Source: Comamonas antarctica
GTDB lineage: Bacteria; Pseudomonadota; Gammaproteobacteria; Burkholderiales; Burkholderiaceae_C
Assembly: GCF_013363755.1 (NCBI RefSeq)
Contig: NZ_CP054840.1
Span: 1,605,501-1,669,500 of the forward strand
Direction: 5' to 3'
DNA: 64,000 bases
The position numbers and the translations under genes are program-made. Positions 52,723 to 62,317 of this stretch are shown piece after piece (the first letter of the stretch is position 1; each line of letters opens with the position of its first letter). A model generated the notes under the pieces. The model worked only from the letters and a program-made list of their open reading frames with translations, was not told the origin of the DNA and did not search any database.

Positions 52723-53430
52723 TCAAGCCTGCCTGAATGCAATCCACGCGCTCCAGAACAGGCTGGAGAAAAAGCGTGCGGGCGCCGCGAAGCCGGCGTC
52801 GCGCAGCAGGGTTTCGACCTCGGTCTCGGACGCCGGCGGCACCGCGCCCGCGCGTATCTTGCCCAGCTTGGCTTGCACCTCGGCGTCGCCCGCGCCCGCC
52901 ATGCGCCAGCGCTCGGCTCAGGCCGCCAGAAACAGCGGCTGGGACGCGTAGGCGCAGCGGTTGCAGGCGAGGATGAAGGGGGCGCCAGGCAGCAGCCGCT
53001 GGGCAACGGCCTGCAGGATCTCCAGCTTGGCTTGCGGCGAGGGGATGTGATGGAGCACGCCAATCAGCGTGGCGGCGTCGGAGAGAGGGCTTGGCGGCAG
53101 TGCCTGCAGCGTGCCCGCGAAAGGCTGCACGCGTTCGGCCAGCCCGGCGTGCGCGATGCGCTGCAATGCCGCTTCGAGCATGGCCTGCGCGGGATCGGCG
53201 GCGACGAACTGCCAGTCGGGCTGCAGGCCTGCGATGGCGATGATCTCCTGGCCCGTGCCGCCCGCGCCGCCGACCAGAACGCGCCGCGGACCCGCGCCCA
53301 GCTGCGCGGACAGCAGGCAGGCCGCGAGTTCATGGCAGGCGTCGTAGCCGGCCAGCGCGATGCGGCTTTGCGTGGCGTACTCCCGGGCACGCGAAGGGTC
53401 GAACTTGCGGATGGATTCTTCGTTGGTCAT
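52723..53430 (-). pseudogene. Class I SAM-dependent methyltransferase interrupted by an in-frame TGA
   Basis: The first 170 residues (to 52918) contain SREYATQ-like start (REYATQSRIALAGYD), VLVGGAGGTGQEIIAIAG as SAM loop, FVAADPAQAML and IGVLHHIPS. A TGA at 52918-52920 ends the frame, but the same frame continues for 64 more codons as AERWRMAGAGDAEVQAKLGK, EVETLLRDAGFAAPARFFSS and LFWSAWIAF, the usual C-terminus of this family. A Trp codon (TGG) is expected at the stop. The truncated product may be inactive, or the TGA may be an error. It converges on putA. Confidence 0.7.
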
Positions 53431-53578
53431 CGGCCGATGTTAGGCAGCGACTGCGCGCACAAAAAGCCGTCGTGTGCGATCGGTCCCATCGCCGTTGCCG
53501 AGTGCATGCGACGCTTCATCCAACAATAAGCGTTGGCTTGGCGGCATCCAGGGCGGCGCGGCGCCATAATGCCCAACC

Positions 53579-53938
53579 ATGCAAGCCCTGCGCAACTCCC
53601 TGTCCCTGACCCGCCTGGTAATGGCGTGGTTTGCGCTGACGCTGGGCATTGCCGTGGCGTCGCCCATCGTGCAACCGCAGCATCTGGAGATGATCTGCGG
53701 AGCGGGCGGCAGCATGCAGATGGTCGTGCTCGATGACGAGGGCGAGCTGGTCGCGGGCGCGCACCATTCGCTGGACTGCCCGCTGTGCCTGTCCATCACC
53801 ACGCCGCCGGTCTACTCGACCCCGCATCTCACGCAGCCCCAGCCGCTGGGACATGCGCTGCAGCCGGTGGCGGCGGCGCGCATTGCCGCGCTGGTCGGGG
53901 CGCCGCTGCCCCCGCGCGGTCCGCCCGCGCGCGTGTAA
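53579..53938 (+). CDS. DUF2946-type periplasmic protein
   Basis: A 119-residue protein with a hydrophobic N-terminal segment (about 12-30, VMAWFALTLGIAVASP) and the conserved HHSLDCPLCLSITTPP motif with two Cys and two His, as in DUF2946 proteins found beside copper or metal receptors. It lies 82 bp before a TonB receptor gene. Confidence 0.75.
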   Translation: MQALRNSLSLTRLVMAWFALTLGIAVASPIVQPQHLEMICGAGGSMQMVVLDDEGELVAGAHHSLDCPLCLSITTPPVYSTPHLTQPQPLGHALQPVAAARIAALVGAPLPPRGPPARV

Positions 53939-54019
53939 GTCCTGCGCTGCCGGCCCGCCGGCCGCGCCATCGCTGCCGGGTCGTCCTGCCCGGCCGATTC
54001 CACTTGCACGCAGATTGCC

Positions 54020-56197
54020 ATGAACCGTCTTCTTTCCGCTGCGGCGCCGCGAGGTGCTGCCCGTTTTTCCTTGCCCGCCGTGCCCGGCCTTGCGGCCGCG
54101 CGCCCCTTGCCCTGGCTGGTGGCCCTTGCACTTGCCGCGCCTTTGCCGGGCCGGGCCCTGGCCGATGCGAGCCTGGACGCCGTGACCGTGCACTCGTCAG
54201 GCGAGAGCTCGCTGCGTCAAGCCGTGGACATCGGCAGCCGCCTCGATCTGAGCGTGCGCGACACCCCGGCCAGTGTCGAGGCGATCACGCGCGCGCAGCT
54301 CGAGGCGCGTGGCGACACCGCCGTCGTCGACGCGATCACGCGTTCGACGGGCATCACCAGCCTGGGCCATCCCGGCAACAGCGGCAGTTCGCTGTCGGTG
54401 CGCGGCTTCACCGACACCGCCTCGGTGATGCGCCTGTATGACGGCGCGCGCCAGTATGGCGGTGTGGGCGTGAGCTTCCCCTTCGATACCTGGTCGATAG
54501 AGCGCATCGAGGTGCTGCGCGGACCGGCCGCGGTGGTCTACGGTGATGGCGCCATTGGCGGCGTGGTCAATGTGATTCCCAAGAAGCCCACGCGCGGCGC
54601 GGTGCGCAATGAGGTCCAGGCAACGCTGGGCACGCAGGGCAAGCGCGCGCTGGCGTTTGGCAGCGGCGGCGCGATCGATGAACAGTGGTCGTACCGTGTC
54701 GATGCCAGCGGTGTTGCGTCGGACGGATGGGTCGAGCGCGGCGAATCCAGCGCCGGCACGCTGTCGGCCGCGCTGCGCTGGGACCCGAATCGGGATCTGA
54801 GCCTGCAGCTGTCGCATGCCGAGGGCCGGCAAAAACCGATGCGCTACTTCGGCACGCCGCTGATCAACGGCGCGCAGGACCCGGCGCTTCGCGAGCGCAA
54901 TTACAACGTCGCGGACAGCCGCATCGAGTACCGCGACCGCTGGACCGAACTGGCCGCGCAATGGGCGCCGGGCAGCGGCGTCATCGTGCGCAGCAAGCTC
55001 TACCACATCCGCAGCGCGCGCCAGTGGCGCAACGCCGAGGCCTACGCGTTCAACGCCGCCAGCGGGTTGATCGACCGCTCCGACAACACCGAGATCGGCC
55101 ATGACCAGACGCAGACCGGCAACACCACCGATGTCAGCATCGACGGCACTCTGTGGGGCCGGCCGAACCGCGTATCGCTGGGCTTCGACATCAACCGCGC
55201 GCAATTCCAGCACAGCAACAATACCTATGCCGGCAGTTCGGGCCCGGTGGACCGCTACCAGCCCGACCCGGGCTACTTCAGCAGTGCCGCGCCCTTCATT
55301 CCCCGCTACCGCAATGAAGCCGAGCAGTACGCGCTGTTTGCCGAGAACCGGCTTGAATTGAGCGCGCGCTGGTCGGTGGTGGGCGGCGTGCGTTTCGACC
55401 ACACGCAGCTGTCGCGCCAGGACCTGCTGGCGGGCAGCCAGGCCTTCTCGCGCAGCTATGCCAACACCGGCTGGCGGCTGGGCACGGTGTTCCTGGTCAA
55501 TCCGGATCTCGCGCTCTATGCGCAGGCCGCCGAAGCCGCCGACCCGGTCAGCGGGCTGCTGATGCTGTCGGCCGCGAACGCTGAGTTCGATGTATCGACG
55601 GGGCGGCAGTTCGAGATCGGCCTCAAGCAGGCGTTCTGGCAGGGCCGCGGCGACTGGACGCTGGCCGCGTACGCCATCACCAAGAACAATCTGCTCACGC
55701 GCGACCCGAACAACCCCGCGCTGCGCATCCAGGTCGGCGAGCGCTCGTCCAAGGGCATCGAAAGCACGCTGTCGCTGCAGGCCGGCAAGGCACTGCACAT
55801 TGATGCCAATGTGGCGCTGCTCAGGGCGCGCTACGACGATTTCAGTGAAGCGGCGGGCGGGCGCAGCGTCTCGCGCAACGGCAATGTGCCCACCGACGTG
55901 CCCGAGCGCGTGGCCAATCTGTGGGCCGGGTGGAAGTTCCAGCCGGCCTGGACGCTGTCGGCTGGATTGCGCTATGTCGGCAAGCGCTATGCCGACAATG
56001 CGAACACGCTCAAGCTGCCGGCCTACACCACGGCCGATCTCGCGCTGCAATGGCAGGCCGATGCCGACACCACGCTTGCGCTGCGCGGCTTCAATGTCTT
56101 CGACAAGCACTATTTCTCGACGGCCTATTACACGACCACGCAATGGCTCGCGGGCGAGGGCCGGCGCGTCGAAGTCACACTGAACCACCGCTTCTGA
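54020..56197 (+). CDS. TonB-dependent outer-membrane receptor
   Basis: A 725-residue receptor. A signal-like segment (about 20-48) precedes a plug domain (SLRQAVDIGSRLDLSVRDTP, VRGFTDTASVMRLYDGARQY, IERIEVLRGPAAVVYGDGAI, GGVVNVIPKKP) and a beta-barrel ending in VEVTLNHRF with the terminal Phe. The plug pattern is of the siderophore/catecholate group. The DUF2946 gene upstream suggests metal, possibly copper, uptake rather than a siderophore, but this is inference. Confidence 0.9.
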   Translation: MNRLLSAAAPRGAARFSLPAVPGLAAARPLPWLVALALAAPLPGRALADASLDAVTVHSSGESSLRQAVDIGSRLDLSVRDTPASVEAITRAQLEARGDTAVVDAITRSTGITSLGHPGNSGSSLSVRGFTDTASVMRLYDGARQYGGVGVSFPFDTWSIERIEVLRGPAAVVYGDGAIGGVVNVIPKKPTRGAVRNEVQATLGTQGKRALAFGSGGAIDEQWSYRVDASGVASDGWVERGESSAGTLSAALRWDPNRDLSLQLSHAEGRQKPMRYFGTPLINGAQDPALRERNYNVADSRIEYRDRWTELAAQWAPGSGVIVRSKLYHIRSARQWRNAEAYAFNAASGLIDRSDNTEIGHDQTQTGNTTDVSIDGTLWGRPNRVSLGFDINRAQFQHSNNTYAGSSGPVDRYQPDPGYFSSAAPFIPRYRNEAEQYALFAENRLELSARWSVVGGVRFDHTQLSRQDLLAGSQAFSRSYANTGWRLGTVFLVNPDLALYAQAAEAADPVSGLLMLSAANAEFDVSTGRQFEIGLKQAFWQGRGDWTLAAYAITKNNLLTRDPNNPALRIQVGERSSKGIESTLSLQAGKALHIDANVALLRARYDDFSEAAGGRSVSRNGNVPTDVPERVANLWAGWKFQPAWTLSAGLRYVGKRYADNANTLKLPAYTTADLALQWQADADTTLALRGFNVFDKHYFSTAYYTTTQWLAGEGRRVEVTLNHRF

Positions 56198-56234
56198 GCG
56201 CGCGCTGCGGCCGTGCGCGGGAGCGGCGGCGCGC

Positions 56235-57104
56235 CTACATGCCCGCCGACGCGACGAACGCCTGCTCCACGGCGTCGAGATTGCGCATGCCGGCATCGGC
56301 GCCGCGCCGCACCATGCAGATCTGGCGCACCGGCGCGCCGCGTCCGAGGGGGATTTCGCGCACGCCGTAGGCATCGCGCAGCTGGTAGCGGATCCTGGGC
56401 AGCACCGACACGCCCAGGCCCGCGGCCACCATGGCGACGATGGCGTCGATACCCGGCACGTCGAGCAGCGGCTGGCGCTGCGGCAGCAGCTGGTTGACGT
56501 AGCGCGCGGCCATCTGGCCCGCGACCACCGAGCGGTGCAGGCGTATCCAGGGCGAGTTGCTCAGGATCTGCTTGGCGGTGCCGGGCGCCATGCCCGCGGG
56601 CACCACCAGCACGAACTGCTCGCGCAGCAGCGGTGTCCACAGCAGGCGGCTCGAGCCGCCCGACAGCGGCCGCACCACCAGGGCCGCGTCGACGCGGCCG
56701 GCCTTGAGGCTTTGCAGCAGGTCGGGCGTCGTGCCGCGGTCGATCTGCAGTGCAATGCCGGGCGCATTGCGCTGCAGTTGCGCAAAGGCTTGCGGCAGCA
56801 GGGTGGTCATGGCCGACTCGGTGATGCCCAGGCGCACATTGCCGGCCGGCGCGGTATCGCTGGCGTGGCGCATGGACTCCAGCTCGGCCAGGCTGCGCTC
56901 GACCACGGCCGCCAGTTCGATGGCAAACGCCGTGGGCCGCGCATTGCGCGCCGAGCGGTCGAACAGCGGCTGGCCGAAGTACTGTTCGAGCTGCTTCATC
57001 TGCAGGCTCACGGCGCTGGGCGTGAGATTCACCTGCTCGGCGGCCTGCGCAAAGCTGCCTTGCTGCACGACCGCCGACAGGGTGGCAAGCAGTTGCATTT
57101 TCAT
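56235..57104 (-). CDS. LysR-family transcriptional regulator
   Basis: A 289-residue regulator starting MKMQLLATLSAVVQQGSFAQ with HTH NLTPSAVSLQMKQLEQY and an effector domain from GNVRLGITESAM. It is divergent from the 2-hydroxyacid dehydrogenase gene (57199), its probable target. Confidence 0.92.
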   Translation of the reverse strand: MKMQLLATLSAVVQQGSFAQAAEQVNLTPSAVSLQMKQLEQYFGQPLFDRSARNARPTAFAIELAAVVERSLAELESMRHASDTAPAGNVRLGITESAMTTLLPQAFAQLQRNAPGIALQIDRGTTPDLLQSLKAGRVDAALVVRPLSGGSSRLLWTPLLREQFVLVVPAGMAPGTAKQILSNSPWIRLHRSVVAGQMAARYVNQLLPQRQPLLDVPGIDAIVAMVAAGLGVSVLPRIRYQLRDAYGVREIPLGRGAPVRQICMVRRGADAGMRNLDAVEQAFVASAGM

Positions 57105-57198
57105 GAGTTTTTCTCGTGGATCGAACGACGAATGATCAAGCTACGACGCAGTATTGTCTCCTAGCATGGTGGCTTGTTCCATGCTTTTCGGCTGTTCC

Positions 57199-58443
57199 AT
57201 GCAACCCACTTTCCGCCTCGAGGATTACTCCGCGCCCAGTTCCTCCGCGCCCGCCGGCGCGAGCGCCCCCCGGCCGCCGCGCCGGCTGCGACGCATGTTG
57301 TCGCTCGATGATTTCGAGCATGCGGCACGGGCCTTTCTGCCCAGGCCGATCTTTGCGTATGTATCCGGCGGCTGCGAGACCAACCGCTCGCTGCAGGGCA
57401 ATCGCAGCGTGTTTGCCGACTACGCGTGGCAGACGCGCATTCTCACCAGTACCTCGGCACGCACGCTGGCCACCAAACTGCTGGGCCAGGACTGGGCCGC
57501 GCCCTTCGGTATCGCGCCCATGGGCATCAGCGCGCTGTCGGCCTACCGCGGCGACCTGGTGCAGGCGCAGGCCGCGGCCGCGGCCGGCATTCCGATGATC
57601 CTGAGCGGCACCTCGCTGATTCCCATGGAGGAGGTGGCGCGCGCCAATCCCAAAGCCTGGTTCCAGGCCTATGTGCCGGGAGAGCCCGAGCGCATCCTGC
57701 AGCTGCTCGACCGCGTCGAGCGCGCCGGCTTCGGCACGCTGGTGGTGACGGCCGACACGCCGGTATCGGGCAACCGCGAGAACAACATCCGCGCCGGTTT
57801 CTCCACGCCGCTGCGCCCCAGCCTGCGCCTGGCGTGGGATGGGCTGACGCACCCGCGCTGGCTCTGCGGCACGGCGCTGCGCACCTTGCTCCGGCATGGC
57901 ATGCCGCACTTCGAGAATTCGCAGGCACAACGCGGCGCGCCCATCCTGTCGTCCACGGTCACGCGCGACTTTGGCGCGCGCGACCATCTGGACTGGGGGC
58001 ATTTCGACCTGATCCGCGCACGCTGGAAGGGCCAGCTGGTGCTCAAGGGCATATTGCACCGCGACGACGCGCTCAGGGCGCGCGAGCACGGCGCCGACGG
58101 CATCATTCTCTCCAACCATGGCGGCCGCCAGCTCGATGGCGCGGTCTCGCCCATGCAGGTGCTGCCGGGTGTCGTCGAAGCGCTCGGACCCGACTACCCG
58201 GTGATGATCGACAGCGGCTTTCGCCGCGGCAACGATGTGCTGCAGGCGCTCGCGCTGGGCGCGAAGTTCGTGTTTGTCGGCCGGCCCTTCAACTACGCGG
58301 GCGCGGTGGCGGGCGAGGCCGGCGTGCGGCATGCGATCGGTATCCTGGGCGCGGAAATGCTGCGCAACATGGCGCTGCTGGGCGCCACCAGCCCGGCCAG
58401 CCTGCACCGCGACATGCTGGTGGCGAAAGTTTCTGGCGCCTGA
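57199..58443 (+). CDS. FMN-dependent alpha-hydroxy acid dehydrogenase
   Basis: A 414-residue enzyme of the lactate/mandelate dehydrogenase and glycolate oxidase family, oxidising an L-2-hydroxyacid to the 2-oxoacid. FMN-binding APMGISALSAYRGDL, GTLVVTADTPVSGNREN, and the catalytic His in LSNHGGRQLDGAVSP are intact; DSGFRRGNDVLQALALGA follows. The start MQPTFRLEDYSA (57199) is preferred; MLFGCS at 57181 and MSPSM at 57154 are alternatives. Substrate unknown. Confidence 0.88.
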   Translation: MQPTFRLEDYSAPSSSAPAGASAPRPPRRLRRMLSLDDFEHAARAFLPRPIFAYVSGGCETNRSLQGNRSVFADYAWQTRILTSTSARTLATKLLGQDWAAPFGIAPMGISALSAYRGDLVQAQAAAAAGIPMILSGTSLIPMEEVARANPKAWFQAYVPGEPERILQLLDRVERAGFGTLVVTADTPVSGNRENNIRAGFSTPLRPSLRLAWDGLTHPRWLCGTALRTLLRHGMPHFENSQAQRGAPILSSTVTRDFGARDHLDWGHFDLIRARWKGQLVLKGILHRDDALRAREHGADGIILSNHGGRQLDGAVSPMQVLPGVVEALGPDYPVMIDSGFRRGNDVLQALALGAKFVFVGRPFNYAGAVAGEAGVRHAIGILGAEMLRNMALLGATSPASLHRDMLVAKVSGA

Positions 58444-58449
58444 AGCAAC

Positions 58450-58480
58450 GCACGCCGGCATCCTCGGGATGCCGGCGTGC
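58450..58480. terminator. Perfect 14-bp hairpin between converging genes
   Basis: GCACGCCGGCATCC (58450-58463) pairs fully with GGATGCCGGCGTGC (58467-58480) over a 3-nt loop. No T run follows, but its place between two converging stops suggests a bidirectional terminator or RNA-stabilising structure. Confidence 0.6.
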
Positions 58481-58500
58481 CGGGTGCGATGCGGGACGCG

Positions 58501-59475
58501 TCACTCGAGCCTGATGTTGGCCTCGCGGATCAGATTGCCCCATTTCGTGTGTTCGGCCTTGATGAACGCGGCGAACTGTTGGGGCGTGCCGGTCGTGGGA
58601 ATGCTGCCTTCGAAGGCCAGCTTCTCCTGCACATCCTTGCGGCCCAGCATCGTGACGACTTCCTTGTTGACGCGCGCCACCACCTCGGCGGGCAGGCCGG
58701 CGGGGCCGACCAGCCCCAGCCAGGTGCTGGCATCGAAGCCCGGGAAACCCTGTTCGGCCACTGTCGGCACCTGGCCGATCACCGGCAGGCGCTGGGCCGA
58801 GCTCACGGCCAGCGCGCGCACGCGTCCGCCAGTCATCTGCGACATCACCGAGATGCTGTTGCCAAAATACAGCTGGACCTGGCCGCCGAGCAGCTCGTTC
58901 ATGGCCGGCCCCGCGCCCTTGTAGGGCACCTGCAGTACTTCGATGCCCGCGCGGCGCGCCAGCATCTCGCCGGCCAGATGGCCCACGGTGCCGTTGCCCG
59001 CATGCGCGATGCTGAACTCGCCAGGCTTGGCCTTGGCGGCCTTGATGAAATCGGCCAGCGTCTTGAACGGCGAATCGGCGCGCACCACCAGCACCACGGG
59101 CTGCACCGCGATCTCGACGATGGGCGTGAAGTCCTTGAGCGGGTCGAAGGGCATCCTGGCGTAGAGCGCCGGGTTGATCGACAGGTTCGAGGCCTGGCCC
59201 ATGCCGATGGTGTAGCCGTCGGCAGGCGCCTTGGCGACCGCGTCGAGGCCGATGTTGCCGGCCGCGCCCGGGCGGTTCTCGACCACGACGGTCCACTGGT
59301 TGAGCACGGTGAATTTCTCGGCCATCAGGCGCGAGGTGGCATCGGTGCCGCCGCCCGGCGGGAAAGGCACGATCAAGCGGATCGGCTTGGACGGCCAGTT
59401 GGGTTGGGCGCGCACGCCGGCGGCGGAAGCCGCCAGCGCCAGGGCGCCGGTCTGGAGGAAGTGGCGTCGTTGCAT
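58501..59475 (-). CDS. Tripartite tricarboxylate transporter substrate-binding protein (Bug/TctC)
   Basis: A 324-residue binding protein. Signal starts MQRRHFLQTGALALAASAAG (twin-arginine like); mature part PSKPIRLIVPFPPGGGTDAT, VVVENRPGAAGNIG, AHAGNGTVGHLAGEM. It follows the RraA-type gene by 41 bp and is probably the uptake component of this catabolic operon, supplying a di- or tricarboxylic acid. Confidence 0.93.
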   Translation of the reverse strand: MQRRHFLQTGALALAASAAGVRAQPNWPSKPIRLIVPFPPGGGTDATSRLMAEKFTVLNQWTVVVENRPGAAGNIGLDAVAKAPADGYTIGMGQASNLSINPALYARMPFDPLKDFTPIVEIAVQPVVLVVRADSPFKTLADFIKAAKAKPGEFSIAHAGNGTVGHLAGEMLARRAGIEVLQVPYKGAGPAMNELLGGQVQLYFGNSISVMSQMTGGRVRALAVSSAQRLPVIGQVPTVAEQGFPGFDASTWLGLVGPAGLPAEVVARVNKEVVTMLGRKDVQEKLAFEGSIPTTGTPQQFAAFIKAEHTKWGNLIREANIRLE

Positions 59476-59516
59476 GGAATGTCTCCTTGTGTTTTGTTGT
59501 TCCTGCGGGGCGGGTT

Positions 59517-60209
59517 TCAGATGGGTAAACCTTTTTCGCGCAGCACGGCGTCGAAGCGTTCGGGGTCGGCTGTGCCGGTGCGGTTGGTTTCGCGGATCTT
59601 TGCTTCCTTCGCCAGATGCGCGCGGGTCTTGGCCAGCACATCGGCGGCGTGCTCGGCGGGAATGGCGATCACGCCGTCGGCGTCGCCCACGACCAGATCG
59701 CCGGGCATCACCACCAGGCCGGCGCACGACACGGGAATGTTCACTTCGCCCGGGCCGTCCTTGCTTGGGCCGCGGTGCGTGTGGCCCTTGGCAAAGATCG
59801 GCATGCCGTCTTCGGCCCATTCGCACAGGTCGCGCACGGCGCCGTCGATGACCAGGCCGCCAAGCTTCTTGGCCACGCAGGTGGTGCGCATCAGGCCGCC
59901 GACCAGCGCCTGCGAGACATCGCCGCCGCCGTCGATGACCAGCACGTCGCCGGGCTCGACCATCATCAGCGCCTTGTGGATCATCAGGTTGTCGCCGGGC
60001 CGCACGCGCACCGTGACGGCCGGGCCGCACAGCACGGTGTCGAGGCGCTGGTGGTATTGGCGCAGGCCCACGGTGCCGACATTGCGGCTCATCGAATCGC
60101 CAATCGCCGCGACCGGCATCTCGCGGAAGGCGGCGACGGTTTCGGCGTCTGGCCCCGCGGCGCGCGGGTTGATGCGATAGCCCGCGGGCCAGGATTTGTG
60201 GTCGCTCAT
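59517..60209 (-). CDS. RraA-family aldolase (4-carboxy-4-hydroxy-2-oxoadipate aldolase-like)
   Basis: A 230-residue protein of the RraA/HMG-CHA aldolase family: AAIGDSMSRNVGTVGL, IDGGGDVSQALVGGLM, GLVIDGAVRDLCEW and PGDLVVGDADGVIAIP. The Arg/Asp pair of GAVRD is the metal and substrate site. Members cleave tertiary alpha-hydroxy oxoacids to pyruvate plus a second product. It overlaps the dehydrogenase gene by 4 nt and is near a PrpF-type isomerase, as in some gallate and protocatechuate 4,5-cleavage pathways. Confidence 0.85.
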   Translation of the reverse strand: MSDHKSWPAGYRINPRAAGPDAETVAAFREMPVAAIGDSMSRNVGTVGLRQYHQRLDTVLCGPAVTVRVRPGDNLMIHKALMMVEPGDVLVIDGGGDVSQALVGGLMRTTCVAKKLGGLVIDGAVRDLCEWAEDGMPIFAKGHTHRGPSKDGPGEVNIPVSCAGLVVMPGDLVVGDADGVIAIPAEHAADVLAKTRAHLAKEAKIRETNRTGTADPERFDAVLREKGLPI

Positions 60210-61198
60210 GCGATGCTCCGTTCGTTCTGGGAAAGCACCTGCGGGTTCACGCAGGAAAGGGGATCAGGGTGGCGGCCGGCGAGGAAGCCCAGCACGTTGT
60301 GCGCCGCGCCCGTGGCCATGCCTTCAAGCGCCGCGGGCGTCGAGCCGCCGACATGCGGAGTCAGCACGACGTTGGGCAGTGCGGCCAGCGCGCTGCCTGC
60401 GGGCAGCGGCTCGACGGCCATGGTGTCCAGGCCTGCGGCAAACAGCGCACCCGAGCGCAGCGCGTCGATCAGCGCTGGCTCGTCGATGACTTCGCCGCGT
60501 GCGGTGTTGACCACAATCGCGCCGCGCGGCAGCAACGCCAGGCGCTGCGCATCGAGCAGGCCGCGCGTGTGCGCGTTCAGCGGGATGTGCAGGCTCAGCA
60601 CATCGGATTGCGGCAGCAGCGCTTCCAGCGATGCGTGCAGCACCACGCCCTCGACGGGGCAGGGGCCGCGCAGGGCGGGATCGAAGGCATGCACCTGCAT
60701 GCCCAGCGCCCGCGCCACGCTGGCCACGCGCTGGCCGATCTGGCCGAAGCCGACCAGGCCCAGGCGCCGGCCCGACAGCTGCAGGCCGTCCTGCGCACGG
60801 GTCCAGCGGCCCGCGCGCAGCTCGCCGTCCATCCAGGCGAGCTTGCGCGCCGCGGCCAGCATCAGGCCCAGCGTCAGTTCGGCCACCGACTGCGCATTGG
60901 CGCCCGGCGTCACATAGACCGGAATGCCCGCCGCAGTGGCCGCGGCCACATCGATGTTGGGCACGCCCACGCCATGCTTGGAGATCACCTTGAGCGTGGG
61001 GCAGGAACGGATCGCGGCGCCCGAGAGTTCGACGGTGCGCGAGATGACCGCGTCGACAGGCTCGCGCGCCAGGATGCCTTCGACTTCGGCGGCGCTGTTG
61101 CCATCGCGCAGGAAGAGCACGCGGCAGCCCGCGTGTTCCAGGATGCGCAGGCCCGCAGGTGCCAGGCTGGTGGCGGTGACAAGAATCGTGAATGGCAT
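60206..61198 (-). CDS. D-isomer-specific 2-hydroxyacid dehydrogenase
   Basis: A 330-residue NAD-dependent enzyme related to phosphoglycerate dehydrogenase. NAD motif GRRLGLVGFGQIGQRVASVA, catalytic Arg in NTARGEVID, His in LTPHVGGSTPAAL. The start MPFTILVTATSL at 61198 is preferred to upstream Met codons. First of the dehydrogenase-aldolase-Bug operon, divergent from a LysR gene. Confidence 0.9.
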   Translation of the reverse strand: MPFTILVTATSLAPAGLRILEHAGCRVLFLRDGNSAAEVEGILAREPVDAVISRTVELSGAAIRSCPTLKVISKHGVGVPNIDVAAATAAGIPVYVTPGANAQSVAELTLGLMLAAARKLAWMDGELRAGRWTRAQDGLQLSGRRLGLVGFGQIGQRVASVARALGMQVHAFDPALRGPCPVEGVVLHASLEALLPQSDVLSLHIPLNAHTRGLLDAQRLALLPRGAIVVNTARGEVIDEPALIDALRSGALFAAGLDTMAVEPLPAGSALAALPNVVLTPHVGGSTPAALEGMATGAAHNVLGFLAGRHPDPLSCVNPQVLSQNERSIA

Positions 61199-61309
61199 GT
61201 TGTCTCGTGTTGGTTCCCGATGAAGACGCATTCTGCGCAGCGGCATTCATTCGGTCCATTCGATAATGTTCATTCATTCATTTCTTTTGGTAATTGAACG
61301 AGGCCTGCC

Positions 61310-62233
61310 ATGGACTTGCATCTGCGCGATCTGCGCTACTTTGAAACCGCGGCCGAACTGGGGCATTTCGGCCAGGCCGCGGAGCAGCTCGCGCGCAGCC
61401 AGCCCGCGCTCACCAAATGCATCCAGCGGCTCGAAGATGCGTTCGGCAGCCCGCTGTTCGAGCGCGACGGCCGCGGCGTCAAGCTCACGCCCGTGGGCGA
61501 GATGCTGCTGGCGCGCGCGCGCCTGCTGCGCAACACCGCCGACGAACTGGTGCGCCAGGTCAATGAATTCGCGCAGGGCCATGCGGGCCATGTGCGCGTG
61601 GGCAGCGGGCCCGTGGCCGCCGACCACCTGCTGCCGCAGCTGTGCAGCCTGGCGCTCGCGGACGGCCACAGGAACACGCTCGCCATCGTGGTCGGGCCCA
61701 GCTGGGAGTTGCGCGAGCAGCTGCGCGAAGGCCGCATCGACCTGCTGATCGGGCTGACGATAGAGGGCGATCCAACGACGATTTCCTATCCCATCATGGA
61801 GGACGTGGTGGTCGTTGCCGCCAGCCGCACGCACCCGGTGTTCGACGAGCCGCGCATCACCATGCAGACGCTGCTGGACTATGAATGGGCCTTGCCCGCG
61901 CCCAACATTCCCAGCCGCGCCTGGCTGGACATGGCGTTTTCCAACAAGGGCCTGGCCACGCCCAGCGTGCAGATCGAGGCCAGCTCGATTGCGCTGCTGC
62001 CGCGCATGATCGCCAGCACCCATCTGCTGAGTTTCGTCTCGCGCCATACCTTGGAGCTGCACCGCGGCGACCAGCTCAAGGAGGTGCCCCTCAAAGCCAC
62101 GACGCTGCGGCGCAAGCTGGGCGTCACGGTGCGTGCGAATGGTGAATTGTCTCCTGCCGCGCGGCGCATCGTGGGCCTGCTGCGCGGGGAGGCCGGCTCA
62201 GGCACGGCGCCGCGTTCGCAGCGCGGCCGCTGA
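61310..62233 (+). CDS. LysR-family transcriptional regulator
   Basis: A 307-residue regulator: HTH FETAAELGHFGQAAEQLARS, QPALTKCIQRLEDAF; effector domain GHVRVGSGPVAADHL. It sits between the dehydrogenase-aldolase-Bug operon (111 bp, divergent) and the PrpF-type gene (85 bp, same strand), and could control both. Confidence 0.92.
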   Translation: MDLHLRDLRYFETAAELGHFGQAAEQLARSQPALTKCIQRLEDAFGSPLFERDGRGVKLTPVGEMLLARARLLRNTADELVRQVNEFAQGHAGHVRVGSGPVAADHLLPQLCSLALADGHRNTLAIVVGPSWELREQLREGRIDLLIGLTIEGDPTTISYPIMEDVVVVAASRTHPVFDEPRITMQTLLDYEWALPAPNIPSRAWLDMAFSNKGLATPSVQIEASSIALLPRMIASTHLLSFVSRHTLELHRGDQLKEVPLKATTLRRKLGVTVRANGELSPAARRIVGLLRGEAGSGTAPRSQRGR

Positions 62234-62317
62234 TCAGGTGCTCCGGCCTGGTGCCGCGCGCCGCGAGAGACAATGCAATGCACCACAGGACTTTCTTGTC
62301 CAGACCCAGGAGACCCG

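Noticed and set aside
52918..52920. Selenocysteine at the TGA in the methyltransferase
   Set aside because: A Trp is expected at this place in the family and no insertion hairpin typical of selenoprotein mRNA is apparent.
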